A stretch of 44,017 nucleotides of DNA, from positions 1 through 44,017 of the forward strand of contig CAKUOX010000015.1 in NCBI GenBank assembly GCA_934670175.1, in the 5' to 3' direction. The notes beneath the pieces are model-generated. The model was not told the DNA's origin and searched no databases. It worked only from the letters and a program-made list of their open reading frames with translations. The position numbers and the translations under genes were made by a program. Positions 24,110 to 31,979 of this stretch are shown piece by piece. How positions within the stretch are numbered: the first letter of the stretch is position 1; each line of letters begins with the position of its first letter. This DNA is from an uncultured Clostridia bacterium (GTDB lineage: Bacteria > Bacillota > Clostridia > Christensenellales > Aristaeellaceae).

Positions 24110-24919
24110 ATGAGCAATCCTGAGTTTCAGTTCAATTTCAAATTTAAGCTGCATAAATCCAACATTTCCATTGGCCTGTCGGACGACGACTATGCGCGTC
24201 TCAGCGTGGCCTACGGCGTGCCGTTGGCTGAAATGATGGCGGAGGTGGATGCGGATGCGGCTTCGAACGCCGCGGAGGCCGCGCTGCTGCTGAAAAAGTA
24301 TCCAGACGCGCCCGAAGCGCTGCGCGGCGTGCGCCTGGCGTTTATGGGCGATTCCATCACCAGCGACCGGCGCAGCTATCTGAATATCATCAGAGTCGCG
24401 CTCGGTGACAGCGCGGAAATATTGGATGATTCCATTTCGGCCTACAAGATCAACGACATTATCACCAATTATGTGCCGGGGCTTACCAGCTTTGGCGCGA
24501 ATATCGCGCACCTGATGATCGGCTCCAACGATATGAAGCGCACGACCGATGGCCGCGACTACATACTCACCGAGCCCGACGAATTCCGCCGCGAGCTGCG
24601 CTATTTCCTAGAGGCGCTCACCGCGCGCGGCACAAAACTGATCGTCAGCACGCTGCCGCCGTTTGACGCGCCCAAGTCGGAGGCGAAGTTCTGGAATGTG
24701 AACGTGCGCTACCGTGAGGCCGACCGCGCCGCATACAATACCGTTATCCGTGAAGAGGTCGAGCGCGCGGGCTGCACGCTCAACGATATGGAGCCGGTCT
24801 ACGCCGCCTACACCACCGATGCGCTCACGCGGGACGACGGCCTGCATCTCAACGAGCTGGGGCAGCGGCTGATGGCCGAAACGGTGCTCGGCAAAATGCT
24901 GGCGCTCGCGCAAGATTAA
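24110..24919 (+). CDS. Cytoplasmic SGNH/GDSL-family esterase, copy 3
   Basis: The 269-residue protein repeats the architecture of copy 1: a helical N-terminal part (FKFKLHKSNISIGLSDDDYARL), then FMGDSIT with Ser82, LDDSISAYKIND, IGSNDMK with Asn140, and DDGLHLN with the Asp-His pair. Block II has Ala111 where copy 1 has Gly109, which could change the oxyanion hole. It starts 23 bases after copy 2, following GAGGAAG. It is the last gene of the sugar operon. Either the three copies act on different esters or they form a complex; the sequence does not decide. Confidence 0.9.
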   Translation: MSNPEFQFNFKFKLHKSNISIGLSDDDYARLSVAYGVPLAEMMAEVDADAASNAAEAALLLKKYPDAPEALRGVRLAFMGDSITSDRRSYLNIIRVALGDSAEILDDSISAYKINDIITNYVPGLTSFGANIAHLMIGSNDMKRTTDGRDYILTEPDEFRRELRYFLEALTARGTKLIVSTLPPFDAPKSEAKFWNVNVRYREADRAAYNTVIREEVERAGCTLNDMEPVYAAYTTDALTRDDGLHLNELGQRLMAETVLGKMLALAQD

Positions 24920-24941
24920 AACCGAATATGTGAATATGGGG

Positions 24942-24979
24942 GCAGACAGATTCGCTTTTGGAGCTGTCTGCTCTCACTT
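24942..24979. terminator. Probable terminator between convergent genes
   Basis: GCAGACAG (24942-24949) pairs with CTGTCTGC (24964-24971), followed by a mixed T-rich run. It separates the esterase operon from the convergent kinase. Confidence 0.55.
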
Positions 24980-25016
24980 TGTATGGCAGCGGCACTGCGT
25001 GCCTGCCCGCGCCGCA

Positions 25017-26396
25017 TTACAGCAGCTTGCGCTTATATTCGCACAGGCTGGTCTCGATATAGCGCCCCTGCACATACTGGTTAAAGCAGGCGTTGGGGTA
25101 TTTGGCGAGCAGCCTGCGCACGGAGGCCAGGCCGACGGCCTGATGACCGGCCTTGGAGCTTTTCGCGGCACCGGAAAGGAAGGACAGGTCGGAAGCCTTC
25201 GAATAGGTGTTGTCCAGCAGTATTTCATCGTATTCCGGCGTACTGCGCAGCGTCAGGTTCACCTGCGGAGAAGCGGATCGCGCCGCCGCTTCCAGCGCGT
25301 TGTCCATCAGGTTGCCCATTGTCTCGCACAGGCGCTGCGACGGCAGGCTGTCGAAGCTGAAATTCGAATCGACGTTCAGGTAAAACAGTATCTGCTTCTC
25401 CTCCGCCACGTCCAGCTTGCGCAGTATCAGGGCGGTGAGCGAGGCGTCCGTCAGGCGGTTGAGCGCCACAGCGTTTTCGTTGTTAATCAGCGCGCAGCGC
25501 CTGGACATATCCGCGTAGTAGCGCTCGATCTTTTCCATATCGTGCGTCAGGATAATGCCCTCCAGGCCATAGATCATGTTGGCCATGTTGTGGCGGAATT
25601 CGCGCGTGCTGTCGATAACGCGCTGATAGGCGGCGTTTTTGTCCAGCAGGCTCTGGTTTCGGACGTGCAGCTTGTATTGCCGAATATCCTGAATGCCATA
25701 GAAGAGCAGCAGCACTGCGCCCAGGATATAGATCACGATCGTGGGCAGATTTTCGATCATGACCTGCGCTGGCGGCCCCTGCCTCCTTTCGTCGTACAGC
25801 AGCATGTCCATGCGCTGCCCATAGATGATCAGCACGGTAAACAGAATGGCAAGAATCAGCCCAAAGCGCAGGAAATAGCCCCATCTGGCGTGCGGCTTGC
25901 GCGCGCGCGGCGGCGCTTTTTTGATGTGCTGCGCCACCATCAGCGGGCCGAGCATGAACACGGCGGCGGAGAGAAACAGCGCCGGATAGGTTTTAGGATC
26001 CAGCAGGTACAGCTGCCTTCCGGCAAACTCTATAACGATCTCCGGATGCGGCACGATCAGCGTATAGCACAGCGAGACCGGCAGCTCCAGCAGCGTGGCG
26101 GCGCAGAAGCACAGGAAAAACGCCGACCAGTAGGCAAAGCCCCGGCGCGGGTACCAGAGGATGCGGGTGATGGCGATCAGGTCCACGGCTGTGAGCATGT
26201 ACGCGACGACTTCACGCGGTATGAATATGCGCGTATAAACGTGGCACAGGAAGTTGATACCCGTGCATATCGCCACGCGGCGGACATATATCGGGCACCG
26301 ATAGCGCAGCTTGGCGAACCAGGCGTAGAAAGTAATGGTATACAGGCTGGAAATAAGCTCACGCAGGATGTTCCATATCAGTAGCGTCGAATACAT
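25017..26396 (-). CDS. AgrC/LytS-like sensor kinase with GHKL ATPase domain
   Basis: The 459-residue protein has about six or seven hydrophobic segments in the first 240 residues, then a linker (HVRNQSLLDKNAAYQRVI). The phospho-acceptor motif is STREFRHNMANMIYGL with His269, as in the AgrC/ComD (HPK10) class. The ATPase part has an N box (MGNLMDNALEAAARS, Asn366) and a final GLASVRRLLAKYP resembling the GLxNV motif. Such kinases sense peptides or membrane signals and phosphorylate LytTR regulators. Here the partner is the gene just upstream, which overlaps its start by 38 bases. No AgrB- or AgrD-like gene is nearby. Confidence 0.9.
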   Translation of the reverse strand: MYSTLLIWNILRELISSLYTITFYAWFAKLRYRCPIYVRRVAICTGINFLCHVYTRIFIPREVVAYMLTAVDLIAITRILWYPRRGFAYWSAFFLCFCAATLLELPVSLCYTLIVPHPEIVIEFAGRQLYLLDPKTYPALFLSAAVFMLGPLMVAQHIKKAPPRARKPHARWGYFLRFGLILAILFTVLIIYGQRMDMLLYDERRQGPPAQVMIENLPTIVIYILGAVLLLFYGIQDIRQYKLHVRNQSLLDKNAAYQRVIDSTREFRHNMANMIYGLEGIILTHDMEKIERYYADMSRRCALINNENAVALNRLTDASLTALILRKLDVAEEKQILFYLNVDSNFSFDSLPSQRLCETMGNLMDNALEAAARSASPQVNLTLRSTPEYDEILLDNTYSKASDLSFLSGAAKSSKAGHQAVGLASVRRLLAKYPNACFNQYVQGRYIETSLCEYKRKLL

Positions 26397-27114
26397 GCCT
26401 TACTTCCCCCCCCCCCCCCCCGATTTTAGCAAGCTCTCGGCGAACTCGGCGGGAGAAGGGCAGCGCTTCGCCGTGTACCGTCACCGTGTCGGCGGTCGTG
26501 TCCCATTCCAGAATGTGCGCGCGGTTGGCCAGGTAGCGGCGGTGGATCTGAATAAAGTTGTATGGCTCCAGCAGCGCCTTCATGCTGGAAAGCGTCGCCG
26601 CCCAGGTGTAATTGCCGCGCGAGGTGTGCGCGACGACGTTGCGCCCCTGCGCCTCGATGTAATAGATGTTGTTGACCGGCATGCGGATCAACCGCGAGCC
26701 GATGCAAATATCCAGCATGTCGGAGCCGTCCGCTTGAATATCGCGGTAGACCGAACGCAGGCAGTTGCGCAGCGCATCCATGTCCACGGGCTTGAGCAGC
26801 AGATCATAGGCGTGTACGTTCAGGCAGTCCAGCGCATAGTGCGGATACGCCGAAACGAATATGTAGCGGTCGCGCACATTTTCGCGAGTGATGTGCCTGC
26901 ATATGTCAATGCCCGTTTGGGGAGCCTCCAGGCGAATATCCATGAAGTATACCGTCTGCGGCGGGTCGGAGGCCGCGTAGGCCTGGATCTCCTCAAAGGT
27001 CGTGGCCTCCAGCCGTATCTCGACCGGCAGCTGCTCTTCGCGGCAGATCCGCAGGATCGCCTCACGCATTTGCGCGTTATGCGCGCTTGAATCGTCCAGC
27101 AAAGCTATATTCAT
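26359..27114 (-). CDS. LytTR-family (AgrA-like) response regulator with a poly-G tail
   Basis: The 251-residue protein has a receiver with LLDDS (5-9), phospho-acceptor Asp59 in VYFMDIRLE and Lys108 in LLLKPVD. A LytTR DNA-binding domain (about 135-232) follows, with MPVNNIYYIEAQGRNVVAH and FIQIHRRYLANRAHI. After AKI the codons are five GGG from a 16-base G tract. At this tract length the frame continues 15 codons into the kinase gene. With 15 G it would stop at once (AAG TAA), leaving the usual domain end. The start at 27114 follows GGAAGGGGAA; an earlier ATG at 27132 lies in that site. Confidence 0.9.
   Translation of the reverse strand: MNIALLDDSSAHNAQMREAILRICREEQLPVEIRLEATTFEEIQAYAASDPPQTVYFMDIRLEAPQTGIDICRHITRENVRDRYIFVSAYPHYALDCLNVHAYDLLLKPVDMDALRNCLRSVYRDIQADGSDMLDICIGSRLIRMPVNNIYYIEAQGRNVVAHTSRGNYTWAATLSSMKALLEPYNFIQIHRRYLANRAHILEWDTTADTVTVHGEALPFSRRVRRELAKIGGGGGEVRHVFDATDMEHPA
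26406..26421. repeat. Sixteen-base poly-C (poly-G on the coding strand) tract
   Basis: The uninterrupted run of 16 C on the plus strand encodes glycines at the end of the LytTR regulator and lies about 10 bases before the kinase start. Such homopolymers slip during replication. Changes of one base switch the regulator's C-terminus between an immediate stop, a short different tail and a run-on into the kinase frame. They would also change spacing in front of the kinase ribosome binding site. Assembly error in tract length is possible. Confidence 0.95.
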
Positions 27115-27290
27115 TAAAATTCCCCTTCCCATATATCCTATTTTACTTTAATAACGACACAATAGCAATATGTTTTCGACAAATTTATATCATGAACGGT
27201 ACGCTGGGCGTCACGGACGGTTTGCCGGTGGAAGAGATGTGTGCTACGATTAAGCTGCTTACATCGCATACGCAAAGGAGTATATCTACC

Positions 27291-27776
27291 ATGCGGGATT
27301 TTATGGAAAGAATACGCGCTGCGACCCGTTACAACGTGGAGACCGACGCGGCCATGCGCCTGGAGCAGCTGGAGGCGGGTGCGCGTTCGGATGACGCGCT
27401 CGTCAGGATCGCCTGCGCGCCGCTGGCGGGGGATATGTATTTCCGCGGAGAGGGCGTACCAAAGGATATTCAAAAGGGCGCCAAATACTGGAAAATGGCG
27501 GCGGAGCTGGGGGATGCGGGCTGCATGATGCGGCTGGGTGACCTGTACTCTGGTCAGACGTGTCATCAGGACTATGAGGCGGCGATCAGGTACTACCGCA
27601 TGGCCAGCGAGCTGGGCGTTGCGGAGGCGTATACGCAGCTGGGAATATGCGCGTACAACGGCGTCGGCATGGAAAAGGATGGCGCGCGGGCGCTCGCCTG
27701 CTTTGACAGGGCGCGCGAGCTGGGTGACGAGCGGGCGGAGCTGTACGCCGCATATGTCAATCGGCATGGGCAATAA
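27291..27776 (+). CDS. Sel1-repeat protein
   Basis: The 161-residue protein has three Sel1-like repeats: AGDMYFRGEGVPKDIQKGAKYWKMAAELG, then MMRLGDLYSGQTCHQDYEAAIRYYRMASELG, then YTQLGICAYNGVGMEKDGARALACFDRARELG. Sel1 repeats stack as paired helices and mediate protein contacts. No signal peptide or membrane segment is present, so it is probably cytoplasmic. The start at 27291 follows AAAGGAG by 10 bases; the frame is open upstream without a site. TTGCCG (27222-27227) and TACGAT (27245-27250) with 17 bases between them may be its promoter. The partner is unknown. Confidence 0.85.
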   Translation: MRDFMERIRAATRYNVETDAAMRLEQLEAGARSDDALVRIACAPLAGDMYFRGEGVPKDIQKGAKYWKMAAELGDAGCMMRLGDLYSGQTCHQDYEAAIRYYRMASELGVAEAYTQLGICAYNGVGMEKDGARALACFDRARELGDERAELYAAYVNRHGQ

Positions 27777-27810
27777 ATGATCAATATATCCATTTGCGGC
27801 GGCCGGCATG

Positions 27811-27839
27811 TTGACAGCCTTCTGCGTTTAACCTATAAT
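27811..27839 (+). promoter_or_regulatory. Consensus promoter of the gene at 27874
   Basis: TTGACA (27811-27816) and TATAAT (27834-27839) match exactly with a 17-base spacer. Confidence 0.88.
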
Positions 27840-27873
27840 TATTAAAAGAAACGACGCAGAGGATGGAAGTACT

Positions 27874-28311
27874 ATGCGAAGGATGATCGCCGCACTGCTG
27901 GCTGTATTACTGCTGAGCGCATTTGCCGCTTTGGGGGAAACGTCGGGCGACTATATCCGCTATGGCGATACGGACAGAGTTGTACTGGAGCTGCAGCTGC
28001 AATTGGGCGTAGAAGAGGATGGGCAGACCAACGCGCCCATATTTGGCGATCGTACGCTGGCGGCGCTGCTTGAATGGCAATCGGCAAACGGACTTGGGCC
28101 CACGGGTGAATTCGATCCGGAAACGCTCATCATGCTGCTCGGCGTGTCTCAATACGATGCGGATAACAATACCATCGTATGGATCCCGATGCACGGCGGT
28201 ATAAAGTATCACAGGGAAGCAAAGTGCAGCAATATGAATGAGCCGCGCCAAATGCCGCTGAGCTGCGCGGATAAAATGGGATTCTCCTATTGTAAGAAGT
28301 GTTATAGGTAG
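27874..28311 (+). CDS. Secreted peptidoglycan-binding-like protein with Cys-rich tail
   Basis: The 145-residue protein has a signal peptide (MRRMIAALLAVLLLSAFAALG). Residues 28-90 look like a peptidoglycan-binding domain (IRYGDTDRVVLELQLQLGVE, GDRTLAALLEWQSANGLGPTGEFDPETL). The end (WIPMHGGIKYHREAKCSNMNEPRQ, then FSYCKKCYR) follows a pattern known in Clostridial secreted proteins: WxPxxGGxKYH...CSNM...C..C. Its three Cys and one His could bind zinc or form a disulfide. It is monocistronic under a consensus promoter and probably works at the cell wall. Confidence 0.8.
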   Translation: MRRMIAALLAVLLLSAFAALGETSGDYIRYGDTDRVVLELQLQLGVEEDGQTNAPIFGDRTLAALLEWQSANGLGPTGEFDPETLIMLLGVSQYDADNNTIVWIPMHGGIKYHREAKCSNMNEPRQMPLSCADKMGFSYCKKCYR

Positions 28312-28490
28312 CTGCGATGCGAGAACGAATGGCCGATCGCCGCGGGGTTTTGCCTCTGAAGGCTGGATCAACCCAAGGAATTGCAGGTCTCAGCGTCTGG
28401 CAGTCTGTTGGTTTTGCCAACAAACTGGGCTGGCGGCTCTCTGCAAGAGCGCCGTCCTGCAGGGCTTGCGCATTTGACAGCTTATCCATA

Positions 28491-28528
28491 TAAACTAAAG
28501 GTTCCTGAAAGCAGCTGCTTTCAGGAAC
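28491..28528 (-). terminator. Terminator of the tRNA operon
   Basis: GTTCCTGAAAGCAG (28501-28514) and CTGCTTTCAGGAAC (28515-28528) form a perfect 14-bp inverted repeat with the loop drawn from its centre. On the minus strand it is followed by CTTTAGTTTA. The gap from 28312 to 28490 contains no gene that I can support. Confidence 0.75.
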
Positions 28529-28534
28529 TTCGTC

Positions 28535-28611
28535 TGGTACCGGCGATCGGATTCGAACCAATGACACTCCGGGTATGAACCGAATGCTCTAGCCAACTGA
28601 GCTACGCCGGC
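28535..28611 (-). tRNA. tRNA-Met (CAT), elongator type
   Basis: The 77-base minus-strand sequence folds as acceptor GCCGGCG/CGCCGGT, D arm GCTC-AGTTGGCTA-GAGC, anticodon arm TTCGG-TTCATAC-CCGGA, variable GTGTC, T arm ATTGG-TTCGAAT-CCGAT, discriminator A and encoded CCA. The anticodon CAT with no three G-C pairs in its stem argues against an initiator. A lysidine-modified tRNA-Ile(CAT) cannot be excluded by eye. Confidence 0.88.
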
Positions 28612-28614
28612 AAA

Positions 28615-28691
<77 letters not shown>

Positions 28692-28730
28692 ACATTGGCT
28701 GAAAGCAAATTCGCTCTCAACGCAAAATCT

Positions 28731-28760
28731 ATTATATCACAGGTCATGGTGGAATGTCAA
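28731..28760 (-). promoter_or_regulatory. Promoter of the tRNA pair
   Basis: On the minus strand TTGACA (28760-28755) and TATAAT (28736-28731) have an 18-base spacer. The fMet gene follows about 40 bases later. Confidence 0.85.
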
Positions 28761-28858
28761 TACCTGAACGCAGAAAATTTTCCGTTTTCATTCGCAAAAG
28801 GCTGCGCGCATGTTTGCGGCGCTTGCAGGCAAGAATAACGCCGTTGGGAGGGCTGCAT

Positions 28859-29575
28859 ATGTTTACATTATTTCTGCGCGGCATGCTGCTCTACGGTGTG
28901 ATGATACTGACCATGCGCCTGCTGGGCAAGCGTCAGCTGGGCGAATTCCAGCCGTTCGAGCTGGCGCTGACGATCCTGCTGGCAGACATCATTTCCGAGC
29001 CCATGGGCAGCGTATCCACGCCGTTGCTGCACGGACTGCTGCCGGTGGCGGCGGTCATCGTGGTGCACGGGATCATTAGCCTGCTGTGCCTGAAGTTCGA
29101 TGGCTTTCGGGCGGTGGTTTCGGGTAAGCCTACGGTTGTGGTCGAGCGCGGCGTCATCGACCAGCGGGCGCTGAACCGCCTGTGCCTGAGCCTGGCGGAT
29201 CTGCTGGAGGGGCTACGCTGCGCCGGCTATCAGGATCCCTTTGAGGTGGAGACCGCCGTGGTGGAAGCCAACGGCACAGTATCCGCATTTCAAAAGGCGC
29301 AGTTTCGCCCCGTACAGGCGGGCGAAATGAACCTGGAACCCGCCTACGAGGGGCAGGCGCTGGCGCTGATTATGGATGGGCGCGTGCAGCAGAACAACCT
29401 GCAAAAGGCGCAGCGGGACGAAAAATGGCTGACGAACCTGCTGAATGGGCGCGGGCTGAGCGCGCAGAGCGCGTATCTGGCCAGCCTGGATACGGACGGA
29501 AAGCTCACATTGCAGCTGCGCGACGGCACGATCATGCGCTTTCAGGCAATGCAGGAAGGCGAGGTGAGCTGGTGA
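28859..29575 (+). CDS. DUF421/YetF-family membrane protein
   Basis: The 238-residue protein has about three membrane spans in the first 75 residues (FTLFLRGMLLYGVMILTMRLLGKRQLGEF, ELALTILLADIISEPM, LLPVAAVIVVHGIISLLC). The cytoplasmic-facing DUF421 domain follows, with hallmarks SGKPTVVVERGVIDQRALNRLCLSLADLLEGLR. YetF-like proteins are found in Bacilli and Clostridia, some tied to spores or stress; the molecular role is unknown. The start at 28859 follows GGGAGGG. The last codons overlap the GTG start of the next gene (GTGA). Confidence 0.9.
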   Translation: MFTLFLRGMLLYGVMILTMRLLGKRQLGEFQPFELALTILLADIISEPMGSVSTPLLHGLLPVAAVIVVHGIISLLCLKFDGFRAVVSGKPTVVVERGVIDQRALNRLCLSLADLLEGLRCAGYQDPFEVETAVVEANGTVSAFQKAQFRPVQAGEMNLEPAYEGQALALIMDGRVQQNNLQKAQRDEKWLTNLLNGRGLSAQSAYLASLDTDGKLTLQLRDGTIMRFQAMQEGEVSW

Positions 29576-29955
29576 AACGCACGATATGGGTCACAGCCAT
29601 CGCGCTGATGCTTGCGCTGGGAATCTGCACATTCTCGGAGGTCTATGTCCAGCGCTTCGTGACGCGCGCGCGCCACCTGCGCACGGAGGCCGTAGAATAT
29701 ATGGATCGGCGGGATATGGCCTCGGCGACCGAAACCATGACGCAGCTGGCGGCGCTGCTGCGCGAGAGCAGCGCCTGGCTGGAAGTGCTGTGCGACCACG
29801 ACGATCTGCACGAGATCAAGGGACAGGCCATCGAGGCCAAAACCAGCATCGAGCTGGGCGACATCGACGATTTCTATCAGGCCATATACGGCTTCGGCGA
29901 GGTGCTGGAGCACATCGCGGATGAGCAGGAGCTTCGGCTCAGCAATCTCTGTTGA
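29572..29955 (+). CDS. DUF4363 family protein
   Basis: The 127-residue protein has one N-terminal hydrophobic segment (IWVTAIALMLALGICTF) and a helical remainder with RHLRTEAVEYMDRRDMASATETM and ESSAWLEVLCDHDDLHEIKGQAIEAKTSIELGD. DUF4363 genes typically follow a YetF gene, as here. It starts with GTG, overlapping the upstream stop by four bases (GTGA), which fixes the start through coupling. The segment may be an anchor with the helices outside. Function is unknown. Confidence 0.85.
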   Translation: MKRTIWVTAIALMLALGICTFSEVYVQRFVTRARHLRTEAVEYMDRRDMASATETMTQLAALLRESSAWLEVLCDHDDLHEIKGQAIEAKTSIELGDIDDFYQAIYGFGEVLEHIADEQELRLSNLC

Positions 29956-30001
29956 CGCGCGCGGCATTTTCGGGTATCATGAAGGCGGGGGTGACGCAGA
30001 C

Positions 30002-30454
30002 ATGTGCGATACGGACGCTGCCATGATGGCCGAGGCGCTGCGCGAGGCGCGGCTGGCGATGGACGAGGGTGAAATGCCGGTGGGCTGTGTGATCGTTCGG
30101 GATGGGCAGATCATCGCGCGCGGCCGCAACAACCGCGAGGCGAGCGGCGACCCCACCGGCCATGCCGAGATCGTGGCGCTGCGCGCGGCTGCGCGGGCGC
30201 TGGGCAGCTGGCGGCTGGATGGCTGCGAAATGTACGTTACGCTCGAGCCCTGCCCGATGTGCGCGGGCGCGATCGTTCAGGCGCGCCTGTCTGAGCTGTG
30301 CTTCGGCGCCGCCGACGCGCGCTACGGCTGCGCGGGCAGTGTATACCGCATTCCCGAGGACCCCGCGTTCAACCATTTCTGCCGCACGCGCGGCGGCGTG
30401 CTGGCCGAGGAATGCGCGGCGCTGCTCCAGACTTTCTTCGAACGGCGGCGCTGA
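30002..30454 (+). CDS. tadA: tRNA adenosine deaminase
   Basis: The 150-residue protein converts the wobble adenosine of tRNA-Arg(ACG) to inosine. The zinc deaminase motifs are intact: PTGHAEIVAL with His54 and the proton-shuttling Glu56, and LEPCPMCAGA with Cys84 and Cys87. It also has the MPVGCVIV start of the fold and FGAADARYGCAGS after the zinc site. The length agrees with the family. The start at 30002 follows GGGGGTGA. It lies 46 bases after the DUF4363 gene and may share its transcript. Confidence 0.95.
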   Translation: MCDTDAAMMAEALREARLAMDEGEMPVGCVIVRDGQIIARGRNNREASGDPTGHAEIVALRAAARALGSWRLDGCEMYVTLEPCPMCAGAIVQARLSELCFGAADARYGCAGSVYRIPEDPAFNHFCRTRGGVLAEECAALLQTFFERRR

Positions 30455-30456
30455 AC

Positions 30457-30577
30457 GAATATATACATATTCTATGTATGGATATTCGCAATATGCAGCG
30501 ATTATCCACCTTTTTAACCGAATATACTCATAAATATGCGGATTACCCCTTGATTTTTGCGGAGCGGCGTGTATAAT
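30457..30577 (+). promoter_or_regulatory. argG promoter with ARG-box-like palindromes
   Basis: TTGATT (30550-30555) and TATAAT (30572-30577) are spaced by 16 bases. Upstream are AT-rich palindromes: GAATATATACATATTC (30457-30472), ATATTCGCAATAT (30482-30494) and a looser GAATATACTCATAAATAT (30520-30537). They resemble ArgR operator half-sites (TGAAT..ATTCA) only loosely. Arginine repression by ArgR would be expected. Confidence 0.45.
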
Positions 30578-30629
30578 TATACCCATCAAAACGATTTCGC
30601 GCCGAGCGCGCCGAAGGGAAGTAAGCAAA

Positions 30630-31859
30630 ATGAAGAAAAACACCAATTATAAGAAGATCGTTCTGGCCTATTCCGGCGGACTGGATACCAGCATCATCAT
30701 TCCGTGGCTGAAGGAGAACTACGAGGGCTGCGAGGTCATCGCGGTTTCGGGCAACGTGGGTCAGGTTGGCGAGCTGGACGGCCTGGAGGAGAAGGCGCTC
30801 AAGACCGGCGCTTCCAAGCTGTATGTCGAGGATCTGAACAAGGAATTCGTCGAGGACGTCATCATTCCCTGCGTGCAGATGGGCGCAAAGTATGAAAACA
30901 CCTACCTGCTGGGCACCTCCATGGCGCGCCCGATCATTGCCAAGCGGCTGGTGGAGATCGCCAAGGCGGAGGGCGCGGACGCCATCGCCCACGGCTGCAC
31001 CGGCAAGGGCAACGATCAGGTTCGCTTTGAACTGGCCGTGAAGGCCTTCGCGCCGGATATGCCCATCATCGCGCCCTGGCGGATCTGGGACATCAAGGGC
31101 CGCGAGGAAGAGATCGACTATGCCGAGGCGCACAACATTCCGCTGAAGATCAGCCGCGAGACCAACTATTCCAAGGACAAAAACATGTGGCACCTGTCCC
31201 ATGAGGGTCTGGAGCTGGAGGATCCCGCGAACGAGCCCAAGTATGCGGGCAATATGGAAATGGGCTGCTGCCCCGAAGAAGCGCCGGACGAGGCCGAGTA
31301 TGTTTCCATCGACTTTGAAAAGGGCGTTCCGGTCGCGGTAAACGGCGAGAAGATGGACGCTGTTTCGCTGGTGTGGAAGCTGAACGAGCTGGGCGGCAAG
31401 CACGGCGTGGGCATCATCGACATCGTGGAGAACCGTCTGGTGGGCATGAAGTGCCGCGGCGTGTATGAGACCCCTGGCGGAACCATCCTGTATCATGCGC
31501 ATGAGATGCTGGAGCAGCTGTGCCTGGACAAATACACCCAGCACTATAAGCAGCGCATGGCGCTTGAATTCGCGGATCTGGTGTACAACGGCCAGTGGTA
31601 TTCGCCCCTGCGCGAGGCGATGAGCGCGTTCTGCGAAAAGACGCAGGAGACCGTCACCGGCACGGTGAAGCTCAAGCTCTACAAGGGCAACATCATCGGC
31701 GCGGGCATGACCAGCCCCTACAGCCTGTACGATCCGGAGATCGCCACCTTCGACGCCGAGGACGTGTACGACCAGACCTGGGCTGACGGCTTCATCACCC
31801 TGTTCGGCCTGCCCACGCAGGTGCACGCCAAGATGAAGGCGAAGAACCATCTGCTGTAA
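30630..31859 (+). CDS. argG: Argininosuccinate synthase
   Basis: The 409-residue protein joins citrulline and aspartate using ATP, the next-to-last step of arginine synthesis. The N-terminal ATP loop is VLAYSGGLDTSIIIPWLKE (Ser15-Ser21). Further hallmarks are HGCTGKGNDQVRFEL, IAPWRIWDIKGREEEIDYAEAHNIP, and NLWHLSHEG-like MWHLSHEGLELEDP. The length is normal. GAAGGGAAG lies upstream. A stretch of about 120 bases separates it from argH with a small GGGCG/CGCCC hairpin (31921-31943), so the two may be one operon with uneven expression. Confidence 0.97.
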   Translation: MKKNTNYKKIVLAYSGGLDTSIIIPWLKENYEGCEVIAVSGNVGQVGELDGLEEKALKTGASKLYVEDLNKEFVEDVIIPCVQMGAKYENTYLLGTSMARPIIAKRLVEIAKAEGADAIAHGCTGKGNDQVRFELAVKAFAPDMPIIAPWRIWDIKGREEEIDYAEAHNIPLKISRETNYSKDKNMWHLSHEGLELEDPANEPKYAGNMEMGCCPEEAPDEAEYVSIDFEKGVPVAVNGEKMDAVSLVWKLNELGGKHGVGIIDIVENRLVGMKCRGVYETPGGTILYHAHEMLEQLCLDKYTQHYKQRMALEFADLVYNGQWYSPLREAMSAFCEKTQETVTGTVKLKLYKGNIIGAGMTSPYSLYDPEIATFDAEDVYDQTWADGFITLFGLPTQVHAKMKAKNHLL

Positions 31860-31979
31860 TAGCAGTTTCTTTGGAAGCTGACGGCTTTGCCGATCTGGGA
31901 AAAGCTGGACGAGATCCTGATGGGCGGCCCTTGTGGTCGCCCATCTGTCCGTATATTAGATCCGTAGGAGGAAGACCTC

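Noticed and set aside
24930..26384. 484-codon plus-strand frame opposite the kinase
   Set aside because: Composition is that of a GC-rich antisense shadow (Arg, His, Gln, Val) and the kinase motifs on the other strand are intact.
25017..27114. Complete Agr quorum-sensing locus
   Set aside because: No AgrB- or AgrD-like frame was found beside the kinase and regulator.
28535..28611. The elongator CAT tRNA as tRNA-Ile(CAT)
   Set aside because: Not excluded, but the identity elements could not be resolved by eye; Met was kept as default.
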